Shown: positions 27,691 through 36,188 of the stretch, in pieces
Position numbering within the stretch: position 1 is the stretch's first letter
Layout of the letters: each line of letters starts with the position of its first letter
From: Escherichia fergusonii ATCC 35469
GTDB lineage: Bacteria > Pseudomonadota > Gammaproteobacteria > Enterobacterales > Enterobacteriaceae
NCBI RefSeq assembly: GCF_000026225.1
Contig: NC_011740.1
Location: forward strand, 3,968,001 to 4,032,000
DNA: 64,000 nt
Direction: 5' to 3'
Translations under genes and position numbers: made by a program
Notes under the pieces: model-generated
Told to the model about the DNA's origin: nothing
Database searches by the model: none
What the model saw: only the letters and a program-made list of their open reading frames with translations

Positions 27691-28677
27691 GTGATTACGC
27701 TAATTGGTCATCCTGAAAGCAAACGCACTTTTTATTTTTGCCAGGCAGCGTCATGCTTACAGGAACATATCAACGTGGTGAGCTACGATCAAGCACTTAC
27801 CCTGCCGCTAAATAAAGGCATGGTAAAAATTGATCCCCCATTGCATCAGGAAACAGATATTCGCTTAATTAATACGGTTAGCCAAAACTATATTACTTTT
27901 TTACAAAAAATGGTGAACAGAAGGGAAATCCGTTTTATTAACTCTCCAGAAGGTATTATAAATCTTTTGGATAAATGTCATTGTAAACACCGATTAATCG
28001 AACACGCGATTCCGACACCGCCGATATTAGCGGATGATGTCCGTAGTTACGATCAACTGATCGCCCGTATGCGCAGCGAGAAGGTTTATCGCGTGTTTAT
28101 TAAGCCAAATTTCGGATCAGGGGCCGCTGGGGTGCTGGCATTGAGTTTACATCCCGGCGATAACCGTCAGGTGCTTTATTGCGCCATCCAGGTTGCAGGT
28201 AACAGACTGGTGAACAGTAAACACATTATCCGCTATGAAAACAGCGATGATATTACGTTGATTGTGAATGCTATTTTACAACAAGAAAATATTATCGAAT
28301 GCTGGCTGGCAAAAGCCAGAGTGGGCAATAAAAGCTACGATTTACGCATAGTATACGTTAATGGCGAAATCGTCTGGCGGGTTGTCAGAACATCATCACA
28401 GCCGATCACCAATTTGCATCTACAAAATGAAGCTATCCGTTTTGCCGATCTTAATTTACCTGCAGAAAAAGTTACTGAAATTGACACGCTTTGTCTCAAC
28501 GCCATGAAACTCTACCCGGACGTACACATTGCCGGGATTGACGTATTACTCACGCAAAACTTAACCCCTTATATTATCGAAATTAACGGCCAGGGCGATC
28601 TTATTTATCAGGACACCTGCGAACAAAACATAATTTATCAACGCCAGATTCAGGTAATGAGAGAACACCATGTATAA
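27691..28677 (+). CDS. STM4014-family ATP-grasp protein
   Basis: Predicted ATP-grasp ligase of 328 residues if it starts at GTG 27691, which has the RBS AAGGA seven bases upstream. An ATG at 27631 would add 20 residues, but that stretch encodes a hairpin and has no RBS. ATP-grasp features are visible: the lysine and glycine-rich loop KPNFGSGAAGV, the strand pair YDLRIVYVNGEIVWRVVR, and the metal/ATP segment AGIDVLLTQNL...YIIEINGQGDL. Such enzymes join a carboxylate to an amine or thiol using ATP. The substrate is unknown; in this operon a peptide, amino acid or small metabolite is plausible. Confidence 0.83.
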   Translation: MITLIGHPESKRTFYFCQAASCLQEHINVVSYDQALTLPLNKGMVKIDPPLHQETDIRLINTVSQNYITFLQKMVNRREIRFINSPEGIINLLDKCHCKHRLIEHAIPTPPILADDVRSYDQLIARMRSEKVYRVFIKPNFGSGAAGVLALSLHPGDNRQVLYCAIQVAGNRLVNSKHIIRYENSDDITLIVNAILQQENIIECWLAKARVGNKSYDLRIVYVNGEIVWRVVRTSSQPITNLHLQNEAIRFADLNLPAEKVTEIDTLCLNAMKLYPDVHIAGIDVLLTQNLTPYIIEINGQGDLIYQDTCEQNIIYQRQIQVMREHHV

Positions 28678-29542
28678 CGTAACTGACGAAGTACCAGAAA
28701 ATACCCGCACGGCAATCCATTCCTGCGATGGCGAAATCAATATGAATGATTTGATTGCCAGGGAAGCCAATATCCTGTTTGTGGTGCTTGATTCCCTGCG
28801 TTTTGATATTGCATTTCAGGAACAAGAGGCGGGCAATACGCCGAATATTAACCGCTATGGCCGCTGGATAAAGTGCGAAGCCGCTGGCAATTTTACCTGG
28901 CCTTCGCATCATTCGATGTTTTCTGGTTTTATGCCTAAGCCGCTGGAAGCAGCACCAGGTCATTCAATGCTCTTTTTCCCGAAAGATATTGGCTTAGGGC
29001 GTTTAGGGCCAAAAAATGCATTCGCATTCAGCGAAGATACGTGGATTAAAGGGCTGGAAAACAAAGGTTACCGCACTATCTGCGTGGGTGGCGTCTCCTT
29101 TTTTAATAACCGTTCAGGGATGGGAAAAGTGTTCCCGGCGATGTTTAAAGAGAGTTACTGGTATCCTAATTTCTCCTGTACGGTGAAAGAGAGCATGGAT
29201 AATCAGCTCACCTTAATTAATAAAAAGGTGAACGCTGAACAGCCGCTGATGATGTATATCAATATCGACACCATTCATTATCCGAATCATTTTTATATTG
29301 AAAATGCCAAGCCTGGCGATACGGTAGAAACTCACGCCGCTGCCCTGCATTATATTGATGCGAGAATCGAAAAACTTTTCGACACCTTCCGGCAAACCGG
29401 AAGAGAGACGTTAGTTATTCTCTGTTCCGATCATGGCACTTGCTACGGGGAAGACGGAAAATATTTCCACAGTTTTAACCATCCGATTGTGAATACCGTA
29501 CCCTATTTTCACTTTGTGTTAGATGGCAAAACCGATGAATAA
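28670..29542 (+). CDS. STM4013/SEN3800-family sulfatase-like hydrolase
   Basis: A 290-residue protein of the alkaline phosphatase/sulfatase superfamily. The metal-binding opening NILFVVLDSLRFDI near residue 35, the nucleophile-region GNFTWPSHHSMFSG near 75 (Thr or Ser in place of the sulfatase Cys motif) and the late metal motif LCSDHGTCYGED near 250 are present. It lacks a signal peptide, so it acts in the cytoplasm, unlike most sulfatases. It overlaps the ATP-grasp gene by eight bases and the next gene by a similar amount. A later start at Met25 (28742) is possible. The reaction is not known; phosphate- or sulfate-ester hydrolysis or phosphotransfer are the family options. Confidence 0.82.
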   Translation: MYNVTDEVPENTRTAIHSCDGEINMNDLIAREANILFVVLDSLRFDIAFQEQEAGNTPNINRYGRWIKCEAAGNFTWPSHHSMFSGFMPKPLEAAPGHSMLFFPKDIGLGRLGPKNAFAFSEDTWIKGLENKGYRTICVGGVSFFNNRSGMGKVFPAMFKESYWYPNFSCTVKESMDNQLTLINKKVNAEQPLMMYINIDTIHYPNHFYIENAKPGDTVETHAAALHYIDARIEKLFDTFRQTGRETLVILCSDHGTCYGEDGKYFHSFNHPIVNTVPYFHFVLDGKTDE

Positions 29543-30773
29543 TGAATCGATTTATCAGCAATATATGTACAGTTACCCGCATAAGACCGCTTATCGGGAA
29601 TTAAACAATATTGCTTTTGCGGATGTGAAGTCGCGTATTTACGAGCATAAAACACATCTCTATATTCATATGCCCTTTTGCCAGAGCCGCTGCGGGTTTT
29701 GTAATCTCTTTTCCTGCACGGGAGCAGACAATGCCTTTATCGACAACTACATAGAGGCGATTATTGTCCAGGCCCGGCAAATGCAACTTGCGCCTGTAGA
29801 CTGGGCCAGTTTTACCATTGGCGGCGGTACGCCATTGCTGCTTAATGTCGGGCAACTGTCGCGGTTGTTTAGCAGGGTGTTTGACGAATTACAAGTCGAT
29901 GCGCAGATTTTTAAGGCAATTGAAACATCGCCTTCCGATACCACCGCCGAAAAAGTCGCGTTGCTGTGCCAGCTTGCGGTAAACCGCGTCAGTATTGGCA
30001 TTCAGAGTTTTAACGATCTGGAACTTGCCACATTACACCGCCGCCATAGTGCGGAAAATGCCCATCGGGCGCTGGAGCTACTGCGCAGGGGTAATTTCCC
30101 GATACTCAATATTGATATTATTTACGGTATTCCCGGTCAAACAGCCACAAGTTTAATGGCGTCACTTAATCAGGCATTAGATTATCAGCCTGACGAACTT
30201 TTTTTGTACCCGCTGTATAACATGCCGCGCCAGCCGGATATGTATAGCCTCTATATTGAAGCCCGCGATCGCTTATTGCATGAAGGTTATACGCAAACGT
30301 CAATGCGCCGTTTTGTGCGGGTGAATAATGAGTCGACGGCTGAAAGTTGTGGCTTTGAAAATTCGCTGGCACTTGGCGCGGGCGGGCGCAGTTATCTTGG
30401 CAATTTACATTACTGCACGCCGTGGTCGCAAAACCAGCCCGCATCGCGACAAATTGTCGCGAATTTTATCGCCCGGCCAGATAAAACCCAAATTCACCAC
30501 GGCTATGTCCTTTCACAAGCAGAAATGAAGCGGCGTTTTATTATCAAGAATCTCTTTTTCTATAAAGGACTTTCGTTAAGCGATTATCAGCACCAGTTCT
30601 TCTCTGAGGTATTAAGCGATTTTCCCCTGCTGGGAGATTTCATCAAACAAGATTACTGCCACCAGCAGGATAACCGCATTCTGCTCACCGTGCAGGGTTT
30701 AGCGCTTTCGGACCAGCTTGGCCCGCAGTTTATTTCCCCGGAAGTTCACAGTCTGGAGACGCATAAACGATGA
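29535..30773 (+). CDS. STM4012-family radical SAM protein (HemW-like)
   Basis: About 412 residues from ATG 29535, which overlaps the preceding stop; an ATG at 29523 would add four. The radical SAM 4Fe-4S motif C-x3-C-x2-C is in HMPFCQSRCGFCNLF near residue 47. Later segments match the coproporphyrinogen-dehydrogenase/HemW subgroup: FTIGGGTPLLL, ETSPSD, and VNRVSIGIQSFND followed by NIDIIYGIPGQT. The domain order is radical SAM barrel then HemW-like C-terminal domain. It is not a standard HemN or HemW because it sits in this fixed cluster. It should generate a 5'-deoxyadenosyl radical or act as a methylase-type or haem-linked enzyme; the substrate is unknown. Confidence 0.85.
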   Translation: MNNESIYQQYMYSYPHKTAYRELNNIAFADVKSRIYEHKTHLYIHMPFCQSRCGFCNLFSCTGADNAFIDNYIEAIIVQARQMQLAPVDWASFTIGGGTPLLLNVGQLSRLFSRVFDELQVDAQIFKAIETSPSDTTAEKVALLCQLAVNRVSIGIQSFNDLELATLHRRHSAENAHRALELLRRGNFPILNIDIIYGIPGQTATSLMASLNQALDYQPDELFLYPLYNMPRQPDMYSLYIEARDRLLHEGYTQTSMRRFVRVNNESTAESCGFENSLALGAGGRSYLGNLHYCTPWSQNQPASRQIVANFIARPDKTQIHHGYVLSQAEMKRRFIIKNLFFYKGLSLSDYQHQFFSEVLSDFPLLGDFIKQDYCHQQDNRILLTVQGLALSDQLGPQFISPEVHSLETHKR

Positions 30774-31627
30774 CGCTCAAGCAGATCCAGACGCTGATTT
30801 ATCGCGGCGAGATAAAGTCGTGTAATTATCGCTGTGGTTATTGCCCTTTTCATAAACAAGACCGCAATGATAAACAGCAGGATGAAGTGGCATTATGGCG
30901 CATGGTTGAACATTTACCGGCGCTGGGTTCACCGTTAAATGTGTTGATTACGCCCTACGGCGAAGCATTGCGCTATCGTTATTATATGGCGGCGATGGCG
31001 AAAATAAGCCGCTATTCCCATGTGCAGGCGGTAGGTATTCAGACCAACGCCTCGTTTAATTTATCCTCGTTGATAGCGACTATTCAGGATAATCAGGGGG
31101 ATCTGGCAAAGCTGCGGCTATGGTGTTCGTTTCATCCTTCCCAGGTTAGTAAAGAAGTTTTCCTTAAACAAATACTGGCAATTAAGGACGCGGGGATTAC
31201 TTGTTCTGTGGGGGCCGTTGCCAGCGTAGATAACTACGACACATTCCAGTGGTTACGCGCGCATCTTCCTGCCGATATCTATTTCTGGCTAAACGCCAAT
31301 GAGCGCGATAAAAGGCCCACCAGCGACGAAAGAAATAGCCAGTTTCAGTTGCTGGACCCGCTTTATCATCTGGAAACCAGCCTCTGGCCTGCGAATGTCG
31401 AGTTTTGTCTCGGCGGCAAAAAGAGCGTGTTTATGAATGCTGATGGCGATCTCTTCGCCTGTAATATCAGCAAAATTAAAATCGGCAATTTATATCAGCA
31501 GCAACTTTCAACTCCGGCTTGTATGTCCAGGCACTGTCACTGTTATCTGGCTTATCATCTGCGTGAGGATATTCCGGCCCTCTCACAATTAGACGCTGAA
31601 CGCTGTTTTCGGATCTTCTCGTTATGA
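30770..31627 (+). CDS. STM4011-family radical SAM protein with extra C-terminal cysteines
   Basis: A 285-residue protein. The radical SAM motif C-x3-C-x2-C is in SCNYRCGYCPFH at about 18-25. A second cysteine group near the C-terminus (EFCLGGKKSVFMNADG, FACN, then CMSRHCHCYL) looks like a SPASM/twitch-type auxiliary iron-sulfur site, as found in enzymes that modify peptides. The start overlaps the previous stop by four bases (ATGA). Together with the STM4012-type gene it gives the operon two different radical SAM enzymes. A peptide or protein substrate is inference from the SPASM-like tail. Confidence 0.85.
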   Translation: MTLKQIQTLIYRGEIKSCNYRCGYCPFHKQDRNDKQQDEVALWRMVEHLPALGSPLNVLITPYGEALRYRYYMAAMAKISRYSHVQAVGIQTNASFNLSSLIATIQDNQGDLAKLRLWCSFHPSQVSKEVFLKQILAIKDAGITCSVGAVASVDNYDTFQWLRAHLPADIYFWLNANERDKRPTSDERNSQFQLLDPLYHLETSLWPANVEFCLGGKKSVFMNADGDLFACNISKIKIGNLYQQQLSTPACMSRHCHCYLAYHLREDIPALSQLDAERCFRIFSL

Positions 31628-32319
31628 TCTGCCGGTTAATCGTGCTCGATTTAGACGGCACATTGCTGAACAGCAAGAAGATGATTTCCCCTGCGTCTGT
31701 TTCGGCACTGCAAAGCGCGCAACAAACAGGCGTGAAAATTATTCTCGCCTCCGGACGTTCGCACAGCGAAGCCCTGCCTTATTACCAACAATTGCAGTTA
31801 ACCGAGCCGATGATTTGCTGTAACGGCAGCTATCTTTATCATCCGCGCCAGCGGCAAATATTGCGTCCGCTGGCGCTTGATATCCACAAGGTGGAACAAC
31901 TACGACGCTGGTTTTCACAACAAATATTGCAGCCAAATATTTATACGTACGATGATTTTGTTTTGCAGATTAGCCTGATACACCGCAAGGCTTCGTTATT
32001 GCGCCAGACAGAGGAGTTTGCCCGGCAAGAACTATCGCTAAACTGTAGTTGGTCTTGGCATCATCAACTGGATATTACTCAGGCGGGGTGCAATAAAGGC
32101 AAAAGTCTGCTCTGGTATGCCCAGCAGCAAAATATCGCACTGGATGAAATTATTGCCTTTGGCGACAACGATAATGATGCGGGGATGCTGCGGATGGTAG
32201 GCAAAGGGATTGCGATGGGCAATGGCAGTTCGCTGGCAAAAGTCAGTGCTGACCGCGTTATCGGTCACAACAACACAGATGCTATTGCGGATTTTCTTGA
32301 TGCACAGGGTTTCAGATGA
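31624..32319 (+). CDS. Cof-type HAD phosphatase, last gene of the STM4015-type operon
   Basis: A 231-residue HAD-superfamily hydrolase. Motif I is VLDLDGTLLN (8-17), motif II LASGRS near 41, the lysine of motif III lies in GCNKGKSLLWY near 158, and motif IV is FGDNDNDAGML near 179. The C2-type cap is shorter than in typical 270-residue Cof proteins. It overlaps the STM4011-type gene by four bases and so belongs to the same operon. It probably dephosphorylates a small metabolite, perhaps a by-product or substrate of the pathway. A REP and a terminator follow. Confidence 0.85.
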   Translation: MICRLIVLDLDGTLLNSKKMISPASVSALQSAQQTGVKIILASGRSHSEALPYYQQLQLTEPMICCNGSYLYHPRQRQILRPLALDIHKVEQLRRWFSQQILQPNIYTYDDFVLQISLIHRKASLLRQTEEFARQELSLNCSWSWHHQLDITQAGCNKGKSLLWYAQQQNIALDEIIAFGDNDNDAGMLRMVGKGIAMGNGSSLAKVSADRVIGHNNTDAIADFLDAQGFR

Positions 32320-32392
32320 CGCCTGATGCGATGCTGACGCATCTTATCAGGCCTACAAAAGCAAAAAACCTGCCATCGCTGGCAGGTTTTTT
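32320..32392. terminator. REP plus bidirectional terminator between the HAD gene and typA
   Basis: A REP-like palindrome (CGCCTGATGCG ... TTATCAGGCCTAC, 32321-32357) precedes a hairpin CCTGCC (32369-32374)/GGCAGG (32381-32386). The hairpin is flanked by AAAAAA and TTTTTT, so it can terminate both converging transcripts. Confidence 0.88.
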
Positions 32393-32409
32393 ATGACTAA
32401 AAAACGAAA

Positions 32410-34233
32410 TTAATCGTCTTTCGGTGCGCGGTTGGCGCGACGACGATCGTTTTCCGTCAGGTGACGTTTACGAATACGGATAGAGGTCGGAGTCACTTCT
32501 ACCAGTTCGTCATCATCGATGAACTCCAGAGCTTGTTCCAGAGTCATGCGGATAGGCGGAACCAGAACAACGGCTTCGTCAGTACCGGAAGCACGCATGT
32601 TGGTCAGTTTCTTACCGGTCAGACAGTTTACAGTCAGGTCGTTAGAACGGCTGTGAATACCGATAATCTGACCTTCGTAAACTTCGGCACCGTGACCGAG
32701 GAACAGCTTACCGCGATCCTGCAGACCGAACAGCGCGAACGCTACCGCTTTACCCTGACCGTTAGAGATCAGTACGCCGTTCTGACGCTGACCCACTTCA
32801 CCCGGACGTACGTCGTCGTAGTGGCTGAAGGTGGAGTACAGCAGACCCGTACCAGAAGTCATGGTCATGAACTCAGAACGGAAGCCAATCAGACCACGGC
32901 TTGGGATCACGTAGTCGAGACGTACGCGGCCTTTACCGTCTGGATTCATGTTTTTCAGGTCGCCTTTACGTTCGCCCAGCGCCTGCATCACAGAACCCTG
33001 ATGCTGTTCTTCAACGTCCAGAGTCACGTTTTCATACGGCTCTTGTTTACGACCGTCGATTTCACGGAAGATAACTTTCGGACGGGATACCGCCAGTTCG
33101 AAACCTTCACGACGCATGTTTTCGATCAGAACAGACAAGTGCAGTTCGCCACGGCCAGAAACGCGGAACGCATCGGCATCTTCGGTTTCTTCTACGCGCA
33201 GCGCAACGTTGTGTACCAGTTCTTTGTTCAGACGATCCAGGATCTGACGAGACGTTACGAACTTACCTTCTTTGCCGCAGAACGGTGAGGTGTTAACGCA
33301 GAAGAACATAGAAACGGTCGGCTCATCAACGGAGAGTGCCGGCAGCGCTTCAACGTTTTGCGTGTCGCAAACGGTGTCAGAAATGTTCAGTTCGCCCAGG
33401 CCCGTGATCGCCACGATATCGCCAGCTTCCGCCAGATCGGTTTCGATACGTTCCAGACCGAGGTGGCCCAGCACTTTACCGACTTTCGCGTTGCGGGTTT
33501 TGCCTTCGCTATCGATGATAGTAACTTGCTGGTTCGGCTTCACTTTACCGCGCTTGATGCGGCCAATGCCGATAACGCCAACATAGCTGTTGTAATCGAG
33601 CTGAGAAATCTGCATCTGGAACGGACCGTCAAGGTCAACGTCCGGCGCAGGAACGTGGTCAACAATTGCCTGATACAGCGGGGTCATGTCTTCCGCCATA
33701 TCTTCGTGGTCCAGACCGGCGATACCGTTCAGCGCAGAAGCGTAAACGATCGGGAAGTCCAGCTGCTCGTCGGTCGCGTCGAGGTTAACGAACAGATCGA
33801 ATACCTGATCCACAACCCAATCAGGACGCGCGCCAGGGCGGTCAACTTTGTTGATAACAACAATCGGCTTCAGGCCGTAAGCAAACGCTTTTTTGGTTAC
33901 GAAGCGCGTTTGCGGCATCGGGCCGTCAAATGCGTCAACCACCAGCAGCACTGAGTCTACCATGGACATTACACGTTCAACTTCACCACCGAAGTCGGCG
34001 TGCCCCGGGGTATCAACGATGTTGATACGGTAATCATTCCATTTGATAGCGGTGTTTTTCGCGAGGATGGTAATCCCACGCTCTTTCTCCAAATCGTTGG
34101 AGTCCATCACGCGCTCTTGGGTTTCGGCACGAGAGTCGAACGTACCGGATTGTTGGAGCAGCTTGTCTACCAGGGTGGTTTTACCATGGTCTACGTGCGC
34201 GATGATGGCGATATTACGCAATTTTTCGATCAC
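32410..34233 (-). CDS. typA: TypA/BipA, ribosome-associated translational GTPase
   Basis: A 607-residue EF-G-like GTPase involved in 50S ribosome assembly and growth at low temperature. GTPase motifs are visible: G1 AHVDHGKTT (12-20), G3 DTPGHADFGGEV near 74 and G4 NKVDRPG near 128. Domains II, III and V follow, then the BipA-specific C-terminal domain. The basic tail is RRRANRAPKDD. It is divergent from glnA. Length and sequence match the known E. coli protein. Confidence 0.97.
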   Translation of the reverse strand: MIEKLRNIAIIAHVDHGKTTLVDKLLQQSGTFDSRAETQERVMDSNDLEKERGITILAKNTAIKWNDYRINIVDTPGHADFGGEVERVMSMVDSVLLVVDAFDGPMPQTRFVTKKAFAYGLKPIVVINKVDRPGARPDWVVDQVFDLFVNLDATDEQLDFPIVYASALNGIAGLDHEDMAEDMTPLYQAIVDHVPAPDVDLDGPFQMQISQLDYNSYVGVIGIGRIKRGKVKPNQQVTIIDSEGKTRNAKVGKVLGHLGLERIETDLAEAGDIVAITGLGELNISDTVCDTQNVEALPALSVDEPTVSMFFCVNTSPFCGKEGKFVTSRQILDRLNKELVHNVALRVEETEDADAFRVSGRGELHLSVLIENMRREGFELAVSRPKVIFREIDGRKQEPYENVTLDVEEQHQGSVMQALGERKGDLKNMNPDGKGRVRLDYVIPSRGLIGFRSEFMTMTSGTGLLYSTFSHYDDVRPGEVGQRQNGVLISNGQGKAVAFALFGLQDRGKLFLGHGAEVYEGQIIGIHSRSNDLTVNCLTGKKLTNMRASGTDEAVVLVPPIRMTLEQALEFIDDDELVEVTPTSIRIRKRHLTENDRRRANRAPKDD

Positions 34234-34384
34234 AACTTTGCCTCAGGCATTAGAAATAGCGCGTTATTGTACACGGATTAATCGCACTACAAAACAGGAT
34301 CACAAACATCCTCCGCAAACAAGTATTGCAGAGTCCCTTTGTGATCGCTTTCACGGAGCATAAAAAGGGTTATCCAAAGGTCAT

Positions 34385-34474
34385 TGCACCAATATGGTGC
34401 TTAATGTTTCCATTGAAGCACTATATTGGTGCAACATTCACATCGTGGTGCAGCCCTTTTGCACGATGGTGCGC
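34385..34474 (+). promoter_or_regulatory. cluster of NtrC (GlnG) binding sites upstream of glnA
   Basis: Four copies of the NtrC dyad (TGCAC-N5-TGGTGCA type) stand in a row: TGCACC-AATA-TGGTGC at 34385-34400, AGCACTATATTGGTGCA at 34417-34433, a weaker TTCACATCGTGGTGCA at 34437-34452, and TTGCACGATGGTGCGC at 34459-34474. The first two are the strong sites that act as enhancer for glnAp2; in E. coli they also overlap the sigma-70 promoter glnAp1. Confidence 0.9.
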
Positions 34475-34505
34475 ATGATAACGCCTTTTAGGGGCAATTT
34501 AAAAG

Positions 34506-34523
34506 TTGGCACAGATTTCGCTT
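34506..34523 (+). promoter_or_regulatory. glnAp2, sigma-54 promoter
   Basis: TTGGCAC (34506-34512) with the GG at 34508-34509 and the GC at 34520-34521 has the -24/-12 spacing of RpoN promoters. It lies about 85 bases before the glnA start and downstream of the NtrC sites. Confidence 0.92.
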
Positions 34524-34605
34524 TATCTTTTTTACGGCGACACGGCCAAAATAATTGCAGATTTCGTTACCACGACGACCATGACCAATCCAGGAGAGTT
34601 AAAGT

Positions 34606-36015
34606 ATGTCCGCTGAACACGTACTGACGATGCTGAACGAGCACGAAGTGAAGTTTGTTGATTTGCGCTTCACCGATACCAAAGGTAAAGAACAGCACGT
34701 CACTATCCCTGCTCATCAGGTGAATGCTGAATTCTTCGAAGAAGGAAAAATGTTTGACGGCTCCTCGATTGGCGGCTGGAAAGGCATTAACGAATCCGAC
34801 ATGGTGCTGATGCCAGACGCATCCACCGCAGTGATTGACCCGTTCTTCGCGGACTCTACCCTGATTATCCGTTGCGATATCCTTGAACCTGGCACCCTGC
34901 AAGGCTATGACCGTGACCCGCGTTCCATCGCGAAGCGCGCTGAAGATTATCTGCGTTCTACTGGCATTGCCGACACCGTACTGTTCGGGCCAGAACCTGA
35001 ATTCTTCCTGTTCGATGACATCCGTTTCGGCGCGTCTATCTCCGGTTCTCATGTTGCCATCGACGATATCGAAGGTGCATGGAACTCCTCCACCAAATAT
35101 GAAGGTGGTAACAAAGGTCACCGTCCGGCAGTGAAAGGCGGTTACTTCCCGGTTCCGCCAGTAGACTCGGCTCAGGATATCCGTTCTGAAATGTGTCTGG
35201 TGATGGAACAGATGGGTCTGGTGGTCGAAGCCCATCACCACGAAGTAGCGACTGCTGGTCAGAACGAAGTGGCAACCCGCTTCAATACCATGACCAAAAA
35301 AGCTGACGAAATTCAGATCTACAAATATGTTGTGCACAACGTGGCGCACCGCTTCGGTAAAACCGCGACCTTTATGCCAAAACCGATGTTCGGTGATAAC
35401 GGCTCTGGTATGCACTGCCACATGTCACTGTCTAAAAACGGCGTCAACCTATTCGCGGGCGACAAATATGCAGGTCTGTCTGAGCAGGCGTTGTACTACA
35501 TTGGCGGCGTAATCAAACACGCTAAAGCAATTAACGCCCTGGCAAACCCGACCACCAACTCTTACAAGCGTCTGGTCCCGGGCTACGAAGCACCGGTAAT
35601 GCTGGCTTACTCTGCGCGTAACCGTTCTGCGTCTATCCGTATTCCGGTGGTTTCTTCTCCGAAAGCACGTCGTATCGAAGTCCGTTTCCCGGACCCAGCG
35701 GCTAACCCGTACCTGTGCTTTGCTGCCCTGCTGATGGCCGGTCTTGATGGTATCAAGAACAAGATCCATCCGGGCGAAGCCATGGACAAAAACCTGTATG
35801 ACCTGCCGCCAGAAGAAGCGAAAGAGATCCCACAGGTTGCAGGCTCTCTGGAAGAAGCACTGAACGAACTGGATCTGGACCGCGAGTTCCTGAAAGCCGG
35901 TGGCGTGTTCACTGACGAAGCCATTGATGCGTACATCGCTCTGCGTCGCGAAGAAAATGACCGCGTGCGTATGACTCCGCATCCGGTAGAGTTTGAGCTG
36001 TACTACAGCGTCTAA
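34606..36015 (+). CDS. glnA: GlnA, glutamine synthetase
   Basis: This 469-residue type I glutamine synthetase makes glutamine from glutamate, ammonia and ATP as a dodecamer in the cytoplasm. The metal-binding segments (GPEPEFFLFD near 128, the EVATAGQNEVATRF region near 210), the catalytic loop NPTTNSYKRLVPGYEAPV near 318 and the adenylylation tyrosine in KNLYDLPPEEA near 398 are present. The RBS AGGAGAG precedes ATG 34606. It is first in glnA-glnL-glnG and is controlled by NtrC and sigma-54 sites upstream. Confidence 0.98.
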   Translation: MSAEHVLTMLNEHEVKFVDLRFTDTKGKEQHVTIPAHQVNAEFFEEGKMFDGSSIGGWKGINESDMVLMPDASTAVIDPFFADSTLIIRCDILEPGTLQGYDRDPRSIAKRAEDYLRSTGIADTVLFGPEPEFFLFDDIRFGASISGSHVAIDDIEGAWNSSTKYEGGNKGHRPAVKGGYFPVPPVDSAQDIRSEMCLVMEQMGLVVEAHHHEVATAGQNEVATRFNTMTKKADEIQIYKYVVHNVAHRFGKTATFMPKPMFGDNGSGMHCHMSLSKNGVNLFAGDKYAGLSEQALYYIGGVIKHAKAINALANPTTNSYKRLVPGYEAPVMLAYSARNRSASIRIPVVSSPKARRIEVRFPDPAANPYLCFAALLMAGLDGIKNKIHPGEAMDKNLYDLPPEEAKEIPQVAGSLEEALNELDLDREFLKAGGVFTDEAIDAYIALRREENDRVRMTPHPVEFELYYSV

Positions 36016-36100
36016 TAGTTGAAGTTGTACTACCCGGCGCAACAACGCCGGGATTTAGTTGCCGTGGAAACTTTCAGCCCATCTCTGCATGGGCTTTTTT
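36016..36100 (+). terminator. glnA 3' region: two hairpins, second a strong terminator
   Basis: CCCGGCG (36033-36039)/CGCCGGG (36046-36052) is followed by ATTTAG, a leaky stop. AGCCCAT (36076-36082)/ATGGGCT (36089-36095) is followed by six T, a good intrinsic terminator. The E. coli glnA 3' UTR is reported to release a small regulatory RNA (GlnZ) ending at such a terminator; whether this strain makes it cannot be read from the sequence. Confidence 0.8.
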
Positions 36101-36145
36101 CTCCGTCAATTCTCTGATGCTTCGCGCTTTTTATCCGTAAAAAGC

Positions 36146-36167
36146 TATAATGCACTAAAATGGTGCA
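36146..36167 (+). promoter_or_regulatory. glnL promoter and overlapping NtrC operator
   Basis: A -10 box TATAAT (36146-36151) runs into a good NtrC dyad TGCACTAAAATGGTGCA (36151-36167), 22 bases before glnL. Bound NtrC would block this sigma-70 promoter, which is the known autoregulation of glnLG. Confidence 0.88.
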
Positions 36168-36188
36168 ACCTGTTCAGGAGACTGCTTT

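Noticed and set aside
36016..36100. GlnZ-type small RNA as a separate RNA gene
   Set aside because: The terminator is clear but processing sites cannot be read from the sequence, so it is noted only under the glnA 3' region.
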